From the NCBI GenBank assembly GCA_017934475.1, contig JAGBJN010000007.1:17163-81162 (forward strand): a stretch of DNA of 64,000 nt, in the 5' to 3' direction. This DNA comes from Clostridia bacterium. GTDB taxonomy: Bacteria > Bacillota > Clostridia > TANB77 > CAG-508. The notes beneath the pieces were generated by a model, which was not told the origin of the DNA, made no database searches, and saw only the letters and a program-made list of their open reading frames with translations. The translations under genes were made by a program, and so were the position numbers. Below, one piece after another: positions 26,482 to 35,603 of the stretch (position 1 is the stretch's first letter; the number at the start of each line of letters is the position of its first letter).

Positions 26482-26690
26482 AAATAGAAAATCCCTGCGT
26501 GGTGCGTATAGATCGAAATTTTTTTACCAACAAATTTTTAAGGGGAGTCTGCCTTTGGGAGTGGCGTGCAAGCTTGCATTTTATGTAAGAAGCCCAGGAG
26601 CTTTCAACAAGACACCCACCTGTGCAAACAGGTATAAAAATTTTCTTCATCCTACGGCTAAGGTGGGGTATTTTCTTTTTTTTTAATGAA
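26482..26690 (+). ncRNA. ssrS: 6S RNA candidate
   Basis: A GC-richer block in an otherwise AT-rich, gene-free gap (26227-26790). The ends pair (GAAAATCCC near 26488 with GGGGTATTTTC near 26668) and a run of nine or more T follows, so the RNA has a closing stem, a length of about 190-200 bases and its own terminator. Internal pieces such as GTGGTGCGTATAGATCG, GAAGCCCAGGAGCTT, ACACCCACCTGTGC and TCCTACGGCTAAGGTGGGG resemble Clostridia 6S RNA as I remember it. 6S RNA mimics an open promoter and sequesters RNA polymerase. The fold was read by eye. tmRNA, SRP RNA and RNase P RNA signatures are absent. Confidence 0.6.
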
Positions 26691-26760
26691 AAATTACCCA
26701 TTAGGGACGTTTCCAAATGGGAAATCTGTTATTTTTTGGTAGTTTTATTTTCAGAGATTA

Positions 26761-26789
26761 AAAAAAGTCAAGTTTAACTTGACTTTTTT
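26761..26789 (-). terminator. Terminator of hup (bidirectional)
   Basis: AAAAAAGTCAAG-TTTAA-CTTGACTTTTTT, nine bases after the hup stop on the minus strand; symmetrical enough to work from both sides. Confidence 0.88.
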
Positions 26790-26797
26790 ATAATGAA

Positions 26798-27076
26798 TTA
26801 TTTTTTATTTACTTTGTCTTTTAAAGCTTTTCCTGCTTTGAATACAGGCATTGTAGAAGCTGCTATTTTGATTTCAGCACCAGTTTGTGGGTTTCTACCT
26901 TTTCTAGCTGCTCTTTTTCTTGTTTCGAAAGATCCAAATCCAACTAATTGAACTTTTCCACCTTTCTTTAATTCAGCTTCAACTGATTCGATTATAGCGT
27001 TTAATGAAGCTTCTGCTGCTTTTTTAGAAGCACCTGTTTTTGTAGCGATTGCTGCAACTAATTCTGCTTTGTTCAT
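26798..27076 (-). CDS. hup: HU-family DNA-binding protein
   Basis: 92 residues on the minus strand, with AAAAGGAGGAATTT upstream of ATG. It is a standard [43 protein letters not shown] in the beta arm, and a C-terminal [12 protein letters not shown] histone-like, DNA-bending nucleoid protein. Confidence 0.97.
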   Translation of the reverse strand: MNKAELVAAIATKTGASKKAAEASLNAIIESVEAELKKGGKVQLVGFGSFETRKRAARKGRNPQTGAEIKIAASTMPVFKAGKALKDKVNKK

Positions 27077-27107
27077 TATAAATTCCTCCTTTTCTAAATT
27101 TGATAAG

Positions 27108-27136
27108 ATATTATCACGAAAGATTTATAAAATCAA
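27108..27136 (-). promoter_or_regulatory. Promoter of hup
   Basis: Minus strand TTGATT, 17-base spacer, TAATAT; 32 bases from the start codon. Confidence 0.65.
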
Positions 27137-27210
27137 TAGTTTTATTAAAATTTTAATAGAAAAAGTTGAAAAATGATGAATTTTGGAAGGTAAAAAAGAT
27201 AAAATAATAT

Positions 27211-27238
27211 TTGCATAAACCTAGATTTATGATATAAT
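27211..27238 (+). promoter_or_regulatory. Promoter of the rsmE unit
   Basis: TTGCAT, 16-base spacer, TATAAT. Divergent to hup. Confidence 0.68.
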
Positions 27239-27264
27239 AACGAAAAAATAAAAGGAAGAAAGAT

Positions 27265-28008
27265 ATGCAAAAATTTTTTGTAGAAAATAATCAAATTTGT
27301 GATTCAAAGGTTTCAATAACAGGATCTGATATGAATCATATAGTAAATGTACTTAGAAAGAAAAAAAATGATACTGTTTTAATAGGAAACAAAGAAGATT
27401 CAAAAACATATATAGCACAAATAGAACAAATAAATGCAGATGAAGTTATACTTAATATAACAGATGAACTTGATGAGACATCAGAACCAAATGTAGAAAT
27501 AGATTTATACCAGGGGTTGCCTAAATTTGATAAAATGGAATTAATAATTCAAAAAACAACTGAACTTGGTATAAGCTCAATAATTCCACTAGATATGTCA
27601 AGATGTATTGTAAAGTTAGATGAAAAAGACTCTAAAAAGAAAATTGAAAGATGGCAAAAGATTGCTGAAGTTGCAGCAAAACAAAGTAAAAGAGGTAAAA
27701 TACCTGAAATAAAAGACAAAATGAAACTAAAAGAAATATCAAACATTATAAAAGAATATGATGTTTTTATAGTTGCGTATGAAGAAGAGAATCAACAAAC
27801 ATTAAGACAAACATTAAGAGAAATAGAAAAAAGAGAAAATTATAAAATTGGAATTTTGGTTGGACCAGAGGGTGGCATTTCAAATGAAGAAGTTGAAATA
27901 TTAAAATCATTTGGATGTAAAAGTGTAAGTTTAGGAAAAAGAATTTTAAGAACTGAAACTGCACCTATTGCAATGACTTCTAATATTTTATATGAATTAG
28001 AAAAGTAG
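27265..28008 (+). CDS. rsmE: 16S rRNA m3U1498 methyltransferase RsmE
   Basis: 247 residues; AAAGGAAGAAAGAT precedes ATG. N-terminal PUA-like part (MQKFFVENNQI, HIVNVLRKK), then a SPOUT domain with the knot motifs ILVGPEGGISNEEVE and SLGKRILRTETAPIAM. It methylates U1498 of 16S rRNA. Starts a run of genes to gmk. Confidence 0.95.
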   Translation: MQKFFVENNQICDSKVSITGSDMNHIVNVLRKKKNDTVLIGNKEDSKTYIAQIEQINADEVILNITDELDETSEPNVEIDLYQGLPKFDKMELIIQKTTELGISSIIPLDMSRCIVKLDEKDSKKKIERWQKIAEVAAKQSKRGKIPEIKDKMKLKEISNIIKEYDVFIVAYEEENQQTLRQTLREIEKRENYKIGILVGPEGGISNEEVEILKSFGCKSVSLGKRILRTETAPIAMTSNILYELEK

Positions 28009-28020
28009 GAGGATATTTTT

Positions 28021-28965
28021 ATGGCAGAAGAACCAAACGATAATAAAGAAAAAATGAAAAGTAGCACTGACATAAACGATTTAGTTGAAGAGGTAGAAAG
28101 ACTTCTTAGGGAAGTAGAAGAAAAAGAAAAAATCGAAAATGAAAAAGATGGAAATAGAGATGATGATATTGCAGGAGAAATAAAAGCAATTTTAGAAAAG
28201 CCCGATAAGAAACAAAGAAAAAGAAAAGAAGAAACACAAAAAGTAGATATAAAAAATGAAATTAAAGTTGAAGAAGAAGTTAAACAAAGAATAGAAACGC
28301 AAAAAAGAGGAAGAGGTAGACCTAAAAAAATAACTTATATTCAAGAAGAAAAAACTGAAGAAAATATATATGAAAAAAAAGAAGAAAAAATATTAATAGA
28401 AAAACCAATAATTGAAAAGAAAACTGATTCTTCTGAATTAATAACAATCAAAGGTGAAACGAAAGAAATAACAATAAGCAGAAAACAACTTGAAAAAATA
28501 GAAAACGAAATTAGAAAACAAAAAGATATTCCTAAACAGGATAGAGATATAATAAATAAGAAGATTTTTAAAAATATATTTATAGGTATACTTATTGTTC
28601 TTTATTTTATTTCATTAAATCTAGGATTCTTGAAATTAAAAGAAGAAACATTTTTAAATGATATAAGAGTATTTAGTGGAATATTAATAGCTACAACTAT
28701 TTTTATTTTTGAAAAAGCATATAGAAAAGAAAGTATAGAATTTACAGTTATGGGAATCGAATTTCTTGTTCTATCTATAGTTACATTACTTACAAATTAC
28801 ATTTATACTGAATTTTATACAAGATTTCCATACATAATAAATACAGTATCAATGTTTTTTGCAATATATTATGTAGGAAAATCTATAATATCTTATATAA
28901 AAATGAGAAAAGCGGTTTTAAAGAAAATAAGTGATATTAGAAATATAATTAATAGGAGTAAATAA
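28021..28965 (+). CDS. Unknown four-helix membrane protein with AT-hook-like motif
   Basis: 314 residues, 12 bases after rsmE with GTAGGAGGATATTTTT before ATG. Residues 1-175 are extremely charged (Glu/Lys) and probably disordered or coiled. Within them, KRGRGRPKK (95-103) is a textbook AT-hook, the minor-groove DNA-binding motif. Four hydrophobic helices follow (about 186-204, 216-231, 242-262, 270-292). I do not recognise the family. A membrane protein with a DNA-binding tail could tether the chromosome, but the basic motif could also be chance in a Lys/Arg-rich linker. Confidence 0.7.
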   Translation: MAEEPNDNKEKMKSSTDINDLVEEVERLLREVEEKEKIENEKDGNRDDDIAGEIKAILEKPDKKQRKRKEETQKVDIKNEIKVEEEVKQRIETQKRGRGRPKKITYIQEEKTEENIYEKKEEKILIEKPIIEKKTDSSELITIKGETKEITISRKQLEKIENEIRKQKDIPKQDRDIINKKIFKNIFIGILIVLYFISLNLGFLKLKEETFLNDIRVFSGILIATTIFIFEKAYRKESIEFTVMGIEFLVLSIVTLLTNYIYTEFYTRFPYIINTVSMFFAIYYVGKSIISYIKMRKAVLKKISDIRNIINRSK

Positions 28966-29840
28966 TGAAAAGTATGACAGGCTTTGGAAGAGCCAAATTA
29001 GAAAAAAATGATAGAATATATAATATAGAAATAAAATCTGTTAATCATAAATATTGTGATATATCTATAAAACTTCCAAGAAGTTTAAGTTATATGGAAG
29101 AAAAACTAAAAAAAGAAATTAGTGCAAATATTTCAAGAGGAAAAATAGATGTATTTGTTACATTTGAAAATTACAGTGAAGCTGGAAAAGAAATAATAAT
29201 AAATAAAGAACTTGTAAAAGAATATATGGAAAAATTTACAGATATAGCAAAAGAAACTGGACTTAGTCTTGACCTCCCTGTTACAGAAATTACAAAACTT
29301 CCTGATGTACTTACAATAAAAGAAACAGATGATGATGAAGAAATAATAGAAAATGAATTAATGGAATGTCTAAAAAATGCAATTGATAATTTTGTTTCTA
29401 TGAGAGAAATAGAAGGAAATAAAATAAAAGTAGATTTAACTGAAAGAATAAATCGAATAGAGAAGGAAAAAGAAAAAATTTCTGAATATTCTACTAGACT
29501 TATTGACGAATATGTAGTAAAATTAAAGGAAAGAGTTAGTAAACTCTTAAACACAGATATTATTGATGAATCAAGACTAGCAATGGAAGTAGTATTATAT
29601 GCAGACAAATGCTCAGTAGAAGAAGAACTTACTAGATTAGACAGTCACATATATCAATTTAGAAACTTAATTGAAGAAGAGACACCAATAGGCAAGAAAA
29701 TTGATTTTTTAATTCAAGAAATGAATAGAGAAACAAATACAATGGGATCAAAATCTGGTAGTATTGAAATAACAAATGTAGTAGTAAATATAAAAACAGA
29801 ATTAGAAGATATTAGAGAACAGATTCAAAATATCGAGTAA
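28965..29840 (+). CDS. yicC: YicC-family endoribonuclease
   Basis: 291 residues; the ATG overlaps the previous stop (TAATG). [13 protein letters not shown] opens the protein as in all YicC proteins, and the C-terminal DUF1732 part has [15 protein letters not shown] and [21 protein letters not shown]. YicC members cleave RNA and promote decay of small RNAs. Neighbours remA and gmk are conserved partners. Confidence 0.94.
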   Translation: MKSMTGFGRAKLEKNDRIYNIEIKSVNHKYCDISIKLPRSLSYMEEKLKKEISANISRGKIDVFVTFENYSEAGKEIIINKELVKEYMEKFTDIAKETGLSLDLPVTEITKLPDVLTIKETDDDEEIIENELMECLKNAIDNFVSMREIEGNKIKVDLTERINRIEKEKEKISEYSTRLIDEYVVKLKERVSKLLNTDIIDESRLAMEVVLYADKCSVEEELTRLDSHIYQFRNLIEEETPIGKKIDFLIQEMNRETNTMGSKSGSIEITNVVVNIKTELEDIREQIQNIE

Positions 29841-29850
29841 GGAGGTTTTT

Positions 29851-30102
29851 ATGAAACTGATTAGCATAGGTTTTGGTAATATTGTGTCCTCAGACAGAAT
29901 TATTACTATTGTAAGTCCTGAGTCTGCACCTATAAAAAGAATTGTGCAGGATGCAAAAGAAAAGGGAACATTAATAGATTCTACATGTGGTAGAAAATCA
30001 AGAGCAGTTTTGGTTATGGATTCAGGTCATGTTATATTATCTGCAATTCAGCCAGATACAATAGCATCAAGATTAGAAAAAAATATTGAAATAGAAGATT
30101 AA
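29851..30102 (+). CDS. remA: RemA-family regulator (DUF370)
   Basis: 83 residues; AAGGAGGTTTTT precedes [42 protein letters not shown] is the RemA signature. In B. subtilis RemA is a DNA-binding activator of biofilm matrix and osmoprotection genes. Its position between yicC and gmk is conserved. Confidence 0.94.
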   Translation: MKLISIGFGNIVSSDRIITIVSPESAPIKRIVQDAKEKGTLIDSTCGRKSRAVLVMDSGHVILSAIQPDTIASRLEKNIEIED

Positions 30103-30116
30103 AGGAGGGAATAATA

Positions 30117-30308
30117 ATGATAGTAAAACCTACAACAGCTGAACTATTAGAGAAGACAGGTGAAAATAAATTCTGCCTTGTTATTGCAACAGCAAAAAGA
30201 GCAAGACAAATTTCAAATGGATCAGAAAGATTAGTTAATTCTGATGAAAGATCAACTGTAACAGTTGCAGCAGAAGAATTAGCAGAAGGAAGGGTAAAAA
30301 TATGTTAG
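30117..30308 (+). CDS. rpoZ: RNA polymerase omega subunit
   Basis: 63 residues; AAAGGAGGGAATA precedes ATG. CLVIATAKRARQI and AAEELAEGRVKI correspond to the conserved RAR and E-E motifs of omega. It lies before gmk rather than after it (the usual order), and its end overlaps the gmk start by seven bases. Confidence 0.9.
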   Translation: MIVKPTTAELLEKTGENKFCLVIATAKRARQISNGSERLVNSDERSTVTVAAEELAEGRVKIC

Positions 30309-30877
30309 TTCTACTTTCAGGTGTTTCTGGTGCAGGAAAAGATACAATAAAAAAAGAATTAATTAAAAGAATGGATAATGTTATATCTCTTCCATCATAT
30401 ACTACAAGAGCAATGAGAGAAGGAGATGTAGCAGGCGAAACTTATAATTTTGTTTCAAAAGAAGTATTTGAGCAAATGATTGAAAATGGTGAATTATATG
30501 AATATGATTTACATCATGAAAATTATTATGGTACATCTAGAAAGCTTATGAATGAAAAAATTCAAAGTGGAAAAATAATAGTTAAAGATATGGATGTTAA
30601 TGGAGTTGAAAACTTAATTAATATTTTAAGGAAAGATACAAAGGTTGTTACTATATTTTTACGAGTTCCAAAAGATGTACTTGAAGCAAGATTAAGAAAC
30701 AGAGTAGATGCACCAAGTGATGAAGAAATAGAAATGAGACTTAGTAGATTTGAATATGAAGAATCTAAGATAAGTACATATGATTACATAATGAAAAACA
30801 ATGACTTAGAAAAAAGTTTAGCAGTTATACAAACTATTATTGAAAAAGAATATAAATTAAAAGAAACAGAATTTTAA
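30302..30877 (+). CDS. gmk: Guanylate kinase
   Basis: 191 residues. The P-loop is SGVSGAGKDT in place of the common G-P-S-G-V-G-K-G/S-T. GMP-binding elements are present: SYTTRAMREGD, ELYEYDLHHENYYGT and VKDMDVNG. It phosphorylates GMP to GDP with ATP. AGAAGGAAGGG before ATG lies within rpoZ. The sequence is more diverged than a textbook Gmk, but the context supports it. Confidence 0.88.
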   Translation: MLVLLSGVSGAGKDTIKKELIKRMDNVISLPSYTTRAMREGDVAGETYNFVSKEVFEQMIENGELYEYDLHHENYYGTSRKLMNEKIQSGKIIVKDMDVNGVENLINILRKDTKVVTIFLRVPKDVLEARLRNRVDAPSDEEIEMRLSRFEYEESKISTYDYIMKNNDLEKSLAVIQTIIEKEYKLKETEF

Positions 30878-30893
30878 AATTCTGTTTCTTTTA
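30860..30893 (+). terminator. Terminator overlapping the gmk 3' end
   Basis: AAAGAAACAGAATTT / AAATTCTGTTTCTTT, a 15-base stem with the gmk stop codon in the loop, then T-rich sequence. Confidence 0.82.
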
Positions 30894-30894
30894 G

Positions 30895-30923
30895 TTTACA
30901 TTAACTAAAAAAAATGATATAAT
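30895..30923 (+). promoter_or_regulatory. Promoter of argS
   Basis: TTTACA, 17-base spacer, TATAAT, beginning two bases after the gmk terminator. Confidence 0.72.
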
Positions 30924-30951
30924 ATCAAACATAGTTAGGGGAAGTGAGAAT

Positions 30952-32700
30952 ATGGATTTTATTAAAAGTCAAGAAGAAAAATTAAAAGGAATAATAAAAG
31001 AAAGTGGTTATGAGATAGAAAAAGTTACATTAGTGCCATCTTCAAGACCAGATCTTGGACAATATCAATTTAATGGAGTGATGGAACTTGCTAAAATAAA
31101 TAAAATGAATCCAAGAATAATTGCAGACGCAATAGTAGAAAAAATGAAAGAATCATCAGACTATTCAGATGTTAATGTAGCAGGACCTGGATTTATAAAT
31201 ATAACTTTTTCAGATGATGTTTTAAGTAGATATATAGATGAAATAAGAAAAGATGTAAATGTTAATATAGAAAAACAAGACAAAAAGAAAATTGTTATAG
31301 ATTATGGTGGACCAAATGTTGCAAAAGCTCTTCATGTTGGACACTTAAGATCAGCAAATATTGGAGAAGCATTAAAAAGACTTGCAAGAGAAGTTAATTT
31401 TGAAGTAATTGGAGATATACATTTAGGCGATTGGGGAAGACCTTTAGGGTTAGTTATTCTTGAACTAAAGAAACGTTATCCAGATTGGGTATATTTTAAT
31501 GAAAATTATGAAGGAGATTATCCAGAAACTTGCCCTATAGAAAATAAAGATTTAGAGGAAATTTATCCATATGCAAGTGCAAAAGCGAAAGAAGATGAAG
31601 AATACTTAGAGGAAGCAAGACTTATAACAACAAAATTACAACAAAAAGAAAAAGGTTATTACGATTTGTGGAAACAAATAGTTAAAATATCTTCAGATGA
31701 AGTAAAAAGAACATATGATAAATTAAATGTTTCATTTGATTTATGGTATGGTGAGAGTGATGCTGATGAATATGTACAGCCAGTAATAAATTATTTAAAA
31801 GAAAAAGGATTAACTTCTGAAAGCCAAGGAGCGCTTGTAATAGATGTTAGTTTGCCAGGAGATACTACTGAAATTCCTCCATTATTACTTGTAAAATCTA
31901 ATGGTGCTGTATCTTATGAAACAACAGATTTAGCAACAATATGGCAAAGAATGAAGGATTTTAATCCAGATGAAATTTGGTATGTTGTAGATAAAAGACA
32001 AGAATTACATTTTGAACAAGTATTTAGAGCTGCATATAAATCAGGAATAGTACCTGAAAATGTTAAACTTGAATTTATTGGATTTGGAACAATGAATGGA
32101 AAAGATGGAAAACCATTTAAAACAAGAGATGGTGGAGTAATGCGTCTTGCAGAGTTAATGGAAACAGTAAGAGAAGAAACATTAAAGAAGTTCAATCCAA
32201 ATATTACAGGAAAAGAAAGAGATGAAATATCTGAACTTGTTTCAGTTGGTGCATTAAAATATGCTGACCTTTTGCCAAATAGATCAACAGATTACATATT
32301 TGATATAGAAAAATTTAGTGATTTCAATGGAAAAACAGGTGTATATATCTTATATTCAACAGTAAGAATGAGATCATTATTATCTAAAGCAAAGGAAGCA
32401 GGAGAAGAAATAGGTTCTGTAACAAAATTTGCAAATGAAACAGATAGAAATGTAGCACTAAAATTACTAGAGATGCCATCAAGCATAAATGAAGCAATGT
32501 ATGATAAATCACTTAGTGAAATATCTGAATATTTATATCAATTAATAAATACATATAATAATTTCTATAATGCTAATAAAGTATTAGGAGAAGAAGATGT
32601 AGAACTTAAAAAATCATGGCTTGGACTTACAAAAGCAACATATAATGCAGTTTCAGTACTTTTAAATATATTAGGAATTGAAGAACCTGAAAAAATGTAA
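30952..32700 (+). CDS. argS: Arginyl-tRNA synthetase
   Basis: 582 residues. Class I synthetase: the HIGH motif is HVGHLRS in GPNVAKALHVGHLRSANIG. The KMSKS loop is replaced by GKPFKTRDGG, as usual in ArgRS. The N-terminal additional domain and the C-terminal DALR anticodon-binding domain (TGVYILYSTVRMRSLL onward) are complete. GGGGAAGTGAG is the ribosome binding site. Monocistronic between terminators. Confidence 0.97.
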   Translation: MDFIKSQEEKLKGIIKESGYEIEKVTLVPSSRPDLGQYQFNGVMELAKINKMNPRIIADAIVEKMKESSDYSDVNVAGPGFINITFSDDVLSRYIDEIRKDVNVNIEKQDKKKIVIDYGGPNVAKALHVGHLRSANIGEALKRLAREVNFEVIGDIHLGDWGRPLGLVILELKKRYPDWVYFNENYEGDYPETCPIENKDLEEIYPYASAKAKEDEEYLEEARLITTKLQQKEKGYYDLWKQIVKISSDEVKRTYDKLNVSFDLWYGESDADEYVQPVINYLKEKGLTSESQGALVIDVSLPGDTTEIPPLLLVKSNGAVSYETTDLATIWQRMKDFNPDEIWYVVDKRQELHFEQVFRAAYKSGIVPENVKLEFIGFGTMNGKDGKPFKTRDGGVMRLAELMETVREETLKKFNPNITGKERDEISELVSVGALKYADLLPNRSTDYIFDIEKFSDFNGKTGVYILYSTVRMRSLLSKAKEAGEEIGSVTKFANETDRNVALKLLEMPSSINEAMYDKSLSEISEYLYQLINTYNNFYNANKVLGEEDVELKKSWLGLTKATYNAVSVLLNILGIEEPEKM

Positions 32701-32750
32701 AATAAATAAGGAAATTATGAGAAATAAAATTAAAAAGTGATATAAAATAT

Positions 32751-32782
32751 AAAACCACAACAAAATATTGTTGTGGTTTTAT
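32751..32782 (+). terminator. Terminator of argS
   Basis: AAAACCACAACAA-AATA-TTGTTGTGGTTTT, perfect 13-base stem, then ATTGT. The T-run is short, but the stem is strong. Confidence 0.85.
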
Positions 32783-32810
32783 TGTGCAAAATAAAAATTT
32801 TTGATATACT
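32782..32810 (+). promoter_or_regulatory. Promoter of priA
   Basis: TTGTGC, 17-base spacer, TATACT, directly abutting the argS terminator. Confidence 0.65.
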
Positions 32811-32840
32811 AATCTAAAGTTTTTAAGAAAGGAGAAAAAC

Positions 32841-35063
32841 ATGATTGCACAAGTTATATTAAACTCTAATGCAAAAGATTTAGATAGAACATTTGACTAT
32901 GAAATACCAGAAGAAATGCAAGATAAAATAAAAATAGGTAATCGTGTTATAGTTCCTTTTGGAAGAAGAGTAGAAGAAGGGTTTATTGTTGGATTTGTTG
33001 ATGAGTCTGAGTTTAAAACTAAACCAATAATTTCATTTGAAGAGAATGAATTTATAAATGAAGAAAAGATTGAGATGGCAAAATGGATTGCTAAAAGATA
33101 TTTTGCAAATTTATCAGATAGTTTAAAACTAATGTTACCACCTGGAACAACAAGTAAAAATTTTGATAATAGAGTCAAAGAAAAAACTGAAAAATTTGTA
33201 TATTTAGTAAAAACAAAAGATGAAATAGAAGAATTAATTTTGTCTAAAAAAATAAAATCTGAAAAACATATTAGAGCGTTAAGATTTTTATTTAGCAATA
33301 ATGGAATAATGGTATCAGAACTTGAAACACTTACGGATATTTCAAAAAGCATAATAAAAACGTTAGAAAGAAATGGTTATTTAGAAATAAAAGAAGAGCA
33401 AATAGACAGAAATCCTTTTGCTAACAGGGCTGTAAAAAGAACAAAAAAATTAACACTTACGGAAGAACAAGATATAGCATTTAATAAAATAAAAATGAAT
33501 GAATATAAAGAATACTTATTACTTGGAGTAACAGGCTCAGGAAAAACAGAAATATATATGCAACTAATAGAAGAAAATTTGAAAAATAATAAATCAAGCA
33601 TAATGTTAGTTCCTGAAATTTCACTTACACCTCAAATGGTAGATAATTTTATGGCAAGATTTGGAGAAGAAAGAATAGCGCTATTACATAGTAAATTAAG
33701 TGTTGGTGAAAGATTTGATACATGGAATAGAATTGTAAGAGGAGATGCTAAAATAATAATAGGAGCACGTTCTGCAATATTTGCTCCTGCAAAAGAAATA
33801 GGATTAATTATAATTGATGAAGAACATGATAGTTCTTATCAATCAGAAATGACACCAAAATATAATGCTAAAGAAGTAGCAAGATATATTGCAAATAAAA
33901 ATAATTGTCCACTTGTTTTAGGAAGTGCAACCCCTGATATGCTTTCATATAAAAAAGCATTAGAAGGGAAAATAGAATTATTAGAATTAACCAAAAGAGC
34001 TAATAATGCAAGTCTTCCTGAAGTAGAAATTGTTGATTTAAGAGATGAATTAGCACATGGAAATCATTCAATGATAAGTAGAAAACTAAAAGAAGAAATA
34101 GAAAAAAATCTTGAAAATAAAGAACAAACACTACTATTTTTAAATCGAAGAGGTTATTCAACTTTCATAATGTGCAGAGATTGTGGATATACAGTTAAAT
34201 GTAAGAATTGTAATATAACAATGACATATCATTTAAAACAAGATAAATTGAAATGTCACTATTGTGGATATGAAACAAAAAGAGTAACAATTTGCCCAGA
34301 ATGTTCAAGTACAAATATAAGATATTTTGGAACAGGAACTCAGAAATTAGAACAAGAAATAAACAAACTATTTCCAAGTGCAAGTACAATAAGAATGGAC
34401 ATAGATACAGTTACAAAAAAGAATTCTCATGAAGAAATATTAAATAAGTTTAAAAATGAAAATATTGATATTTTAATAGGAACACAAATGATAGTAAAAG
34501 GACATCATTTCTCAAATGTGTCATTAGTTGGAGTTATAGCAGCAGATAGTTCATTAAATATAGAAGATTTCAGAGCAAATGAAAGAACATTCCAACTATT
34601 AACACAAGTAGAAGGAAGAGCAGGAAGAGAAAAAAAGAAAGGAAGAGTTATTGTTCAAACATATAATCCAGATAGTGTTGCAATTGAACTTGCAAAAGAA
34701 CAAAATTATAAAGAATTCTATGAGAGTGAGGTTGGTATAAGAAAACAATTGAAATATCCTCCTTTTTGTGATATAATAATGCTTAGTTTTAGCTCTTCAT
34801 ATGAGCAAGATGTAATAAATCAAAGCAAGAAAATTTACCAATATTTAAAGAAAAGAGTTATTGAAGAAAATATAGGAATAATATTATATAGTCCAGTACC
34901 TTCTCCAATTGATAAAATAAAGAATAAATTTAGATGGAGAATAATAATTAAATGCTTATATGAAGATAATATAAATAAATTATTACAAGATATGTTAGAA
35001 GAAAATGAGATTAAGAAAAATGTTAGAATTTCAATTGAAATTAATCCATATAATATGATGTAA
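32841..35063 (+). CDS. priA: Primosomal replication-restart helicase PriA
   Basis: 740 residues; GAAAGGAGAAAAAC precedes ATG. N-terminal 3'-DNA-binding domain (1-105), a winged helix, then the SF2 helicase with Walker A LLGVTGSGKTEIY and DEEH box IIDEEHDSSYQ. Eight zinc-binding cysteines sit in the CRDCGY...CKNCN...CHYCGY...CPECSS insert. The C-terminal helicase half has EDFRANERTFQLLTQVEGRAGR. It reloads the replisome at stalled forks. Confidence 0.96.
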   Translation: MIAQVILNSNAKDLDRTFDYEIPEEMQDKIKIGNRVIVPFGRRVEEGFIVGFVDESEFKTKPIISFEENEFINEEKIEMAKWIAKRYFANLSDSLKLMLPPGTTSKNFDNRVKEKTEKFVYLVKTKDEIEELILSKKIKSEKHIRALRFLFSNNGIMVSELETLTDISKSIIKTLERNGYLEIKEEQIDRNPFANRAVKRTKKLTLTEEQDIAFNKIKMNEYKEYLLLGVTGSGKTEIYMQLIEENLKNNKSSIMLVPEISLTPQMVDNFMARFGEERIALLHSKLSVGERFDTWNRIVRGDAKIIIGARSAIFAPAKEIGLIIIDEEHDSSYQSEMTPKYNAKEVARYIANKNNCPLVLGSATPDMLSYKKALEGKIELLELTKRANNASLPEVEIVDLRDELAHGNHSMISRKLKEEIEKNLENKEQTLLFLNRRGYSTFIMCRDCGYTVKCKNCNITMTYHLKQDKLKCHYCGYETKRVTICPECSSTNIRYFGTGTQKLEQEINKLFPSASTIRMDIDTVTKKNSHEEILNKFKNENIDILIGTQMIVKGHHFSNVSLVGVIAADSSLNIEDFRANERTFQLLTQVEGRAGREKKKGRVIVQTYNPDSVAIELAKEQNYKEFYESEVGIRKQLKYPPFCDIIMLSFSSSYEQDVINQSKKIYQYLKKRVIEENIGIILYSPVPSPIDKIKNKFRWRIIIKCLYEDNINKLLQDMLEENEIKKNVRISIEINPYNMM

Positions 35064-35110
35064 TAAATAATATAAAACAATAAAAAAGAATAATGAAAGG
35101 AGTAATAAAA

Positions 35111-35587
35111 GTGGCAATTAGAGAAATAAGAAATGAACAAGATGAAATATTAAGAAAAAAATCAAGAGAAGTAGAAGTTGTTGATGATAAAATAAGGGAA
35201 CTTTTAAATGATATGGTTGATACAATGCATAAATATAATGGTGTTGGCTTAGCAGCCGTTCAAGTAGGAGTTTTAAAGAGAGTAATAGTAATAGACTTAT
35301 ATGATGATAAAGGAATATACAAATTAGTAAATCCAGTAATAGTTAAGGAAAAAGGAGAACAAGAGTGTGAAGAAGGTTGTCTAAGTTTTCCTAATAAATA
35401 TGCACAAGTTGTAAGACCGATGGAAGTAACTGTTGAAGCATTAGATGAAAATGGAAAGAAAATAAAAGTAAAAGGAAAAGGTCTTTTAGCACAAGCACTA
35501 TCACATGAGATAGATCACTTAAATGGTGTACTATTTGTAGATAAGATGTTACCAGGAACAATGCAATATGTAGAACCAGAAAAGTAA
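35111..35587 (+). CDS. def: Peptide deformylase
   Basis: 158 residues from GTG 35111, with AAAGGAGTAATAAAA upstream; an ATG at 35093 precedes that ribosome binding site and is unlikely. Motif II EGCLSFP and motif III QALSHEIDHLNG give the Cys and two His that hold the metal. Motif I reads GVGLAAVQVG, with Val where most enzymes have Pro. It removes the formyl group from new proteins and is paired with fmt downstream. Confidence 0.95.
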   Translation: MAIREIRNEQDEILRKKSREVEVVDDKIRELLNDMVDTMHKYNGVGLAAVQVGVLKRVIVIDLYDDKGIYKLVNPVIVKEKGEQECEEGCLSFPNKYAQVVRPMEVTVEALDENGKKIKVKGKGLLAQALSHEIDHLNGVLFVDKMLPGTMQYVEPEK

Positions 35588-35603
35588 TGAAAGAAGTGAT
35601 TAT

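Noticed and set aside
26480-26716. 78-codon minus-strand frame across the 6S-like RNA
   Set aside because: No ribosome binding site, odd composition, and it follows the base-paired RNA; the frame is a by-product of the structured sequence.
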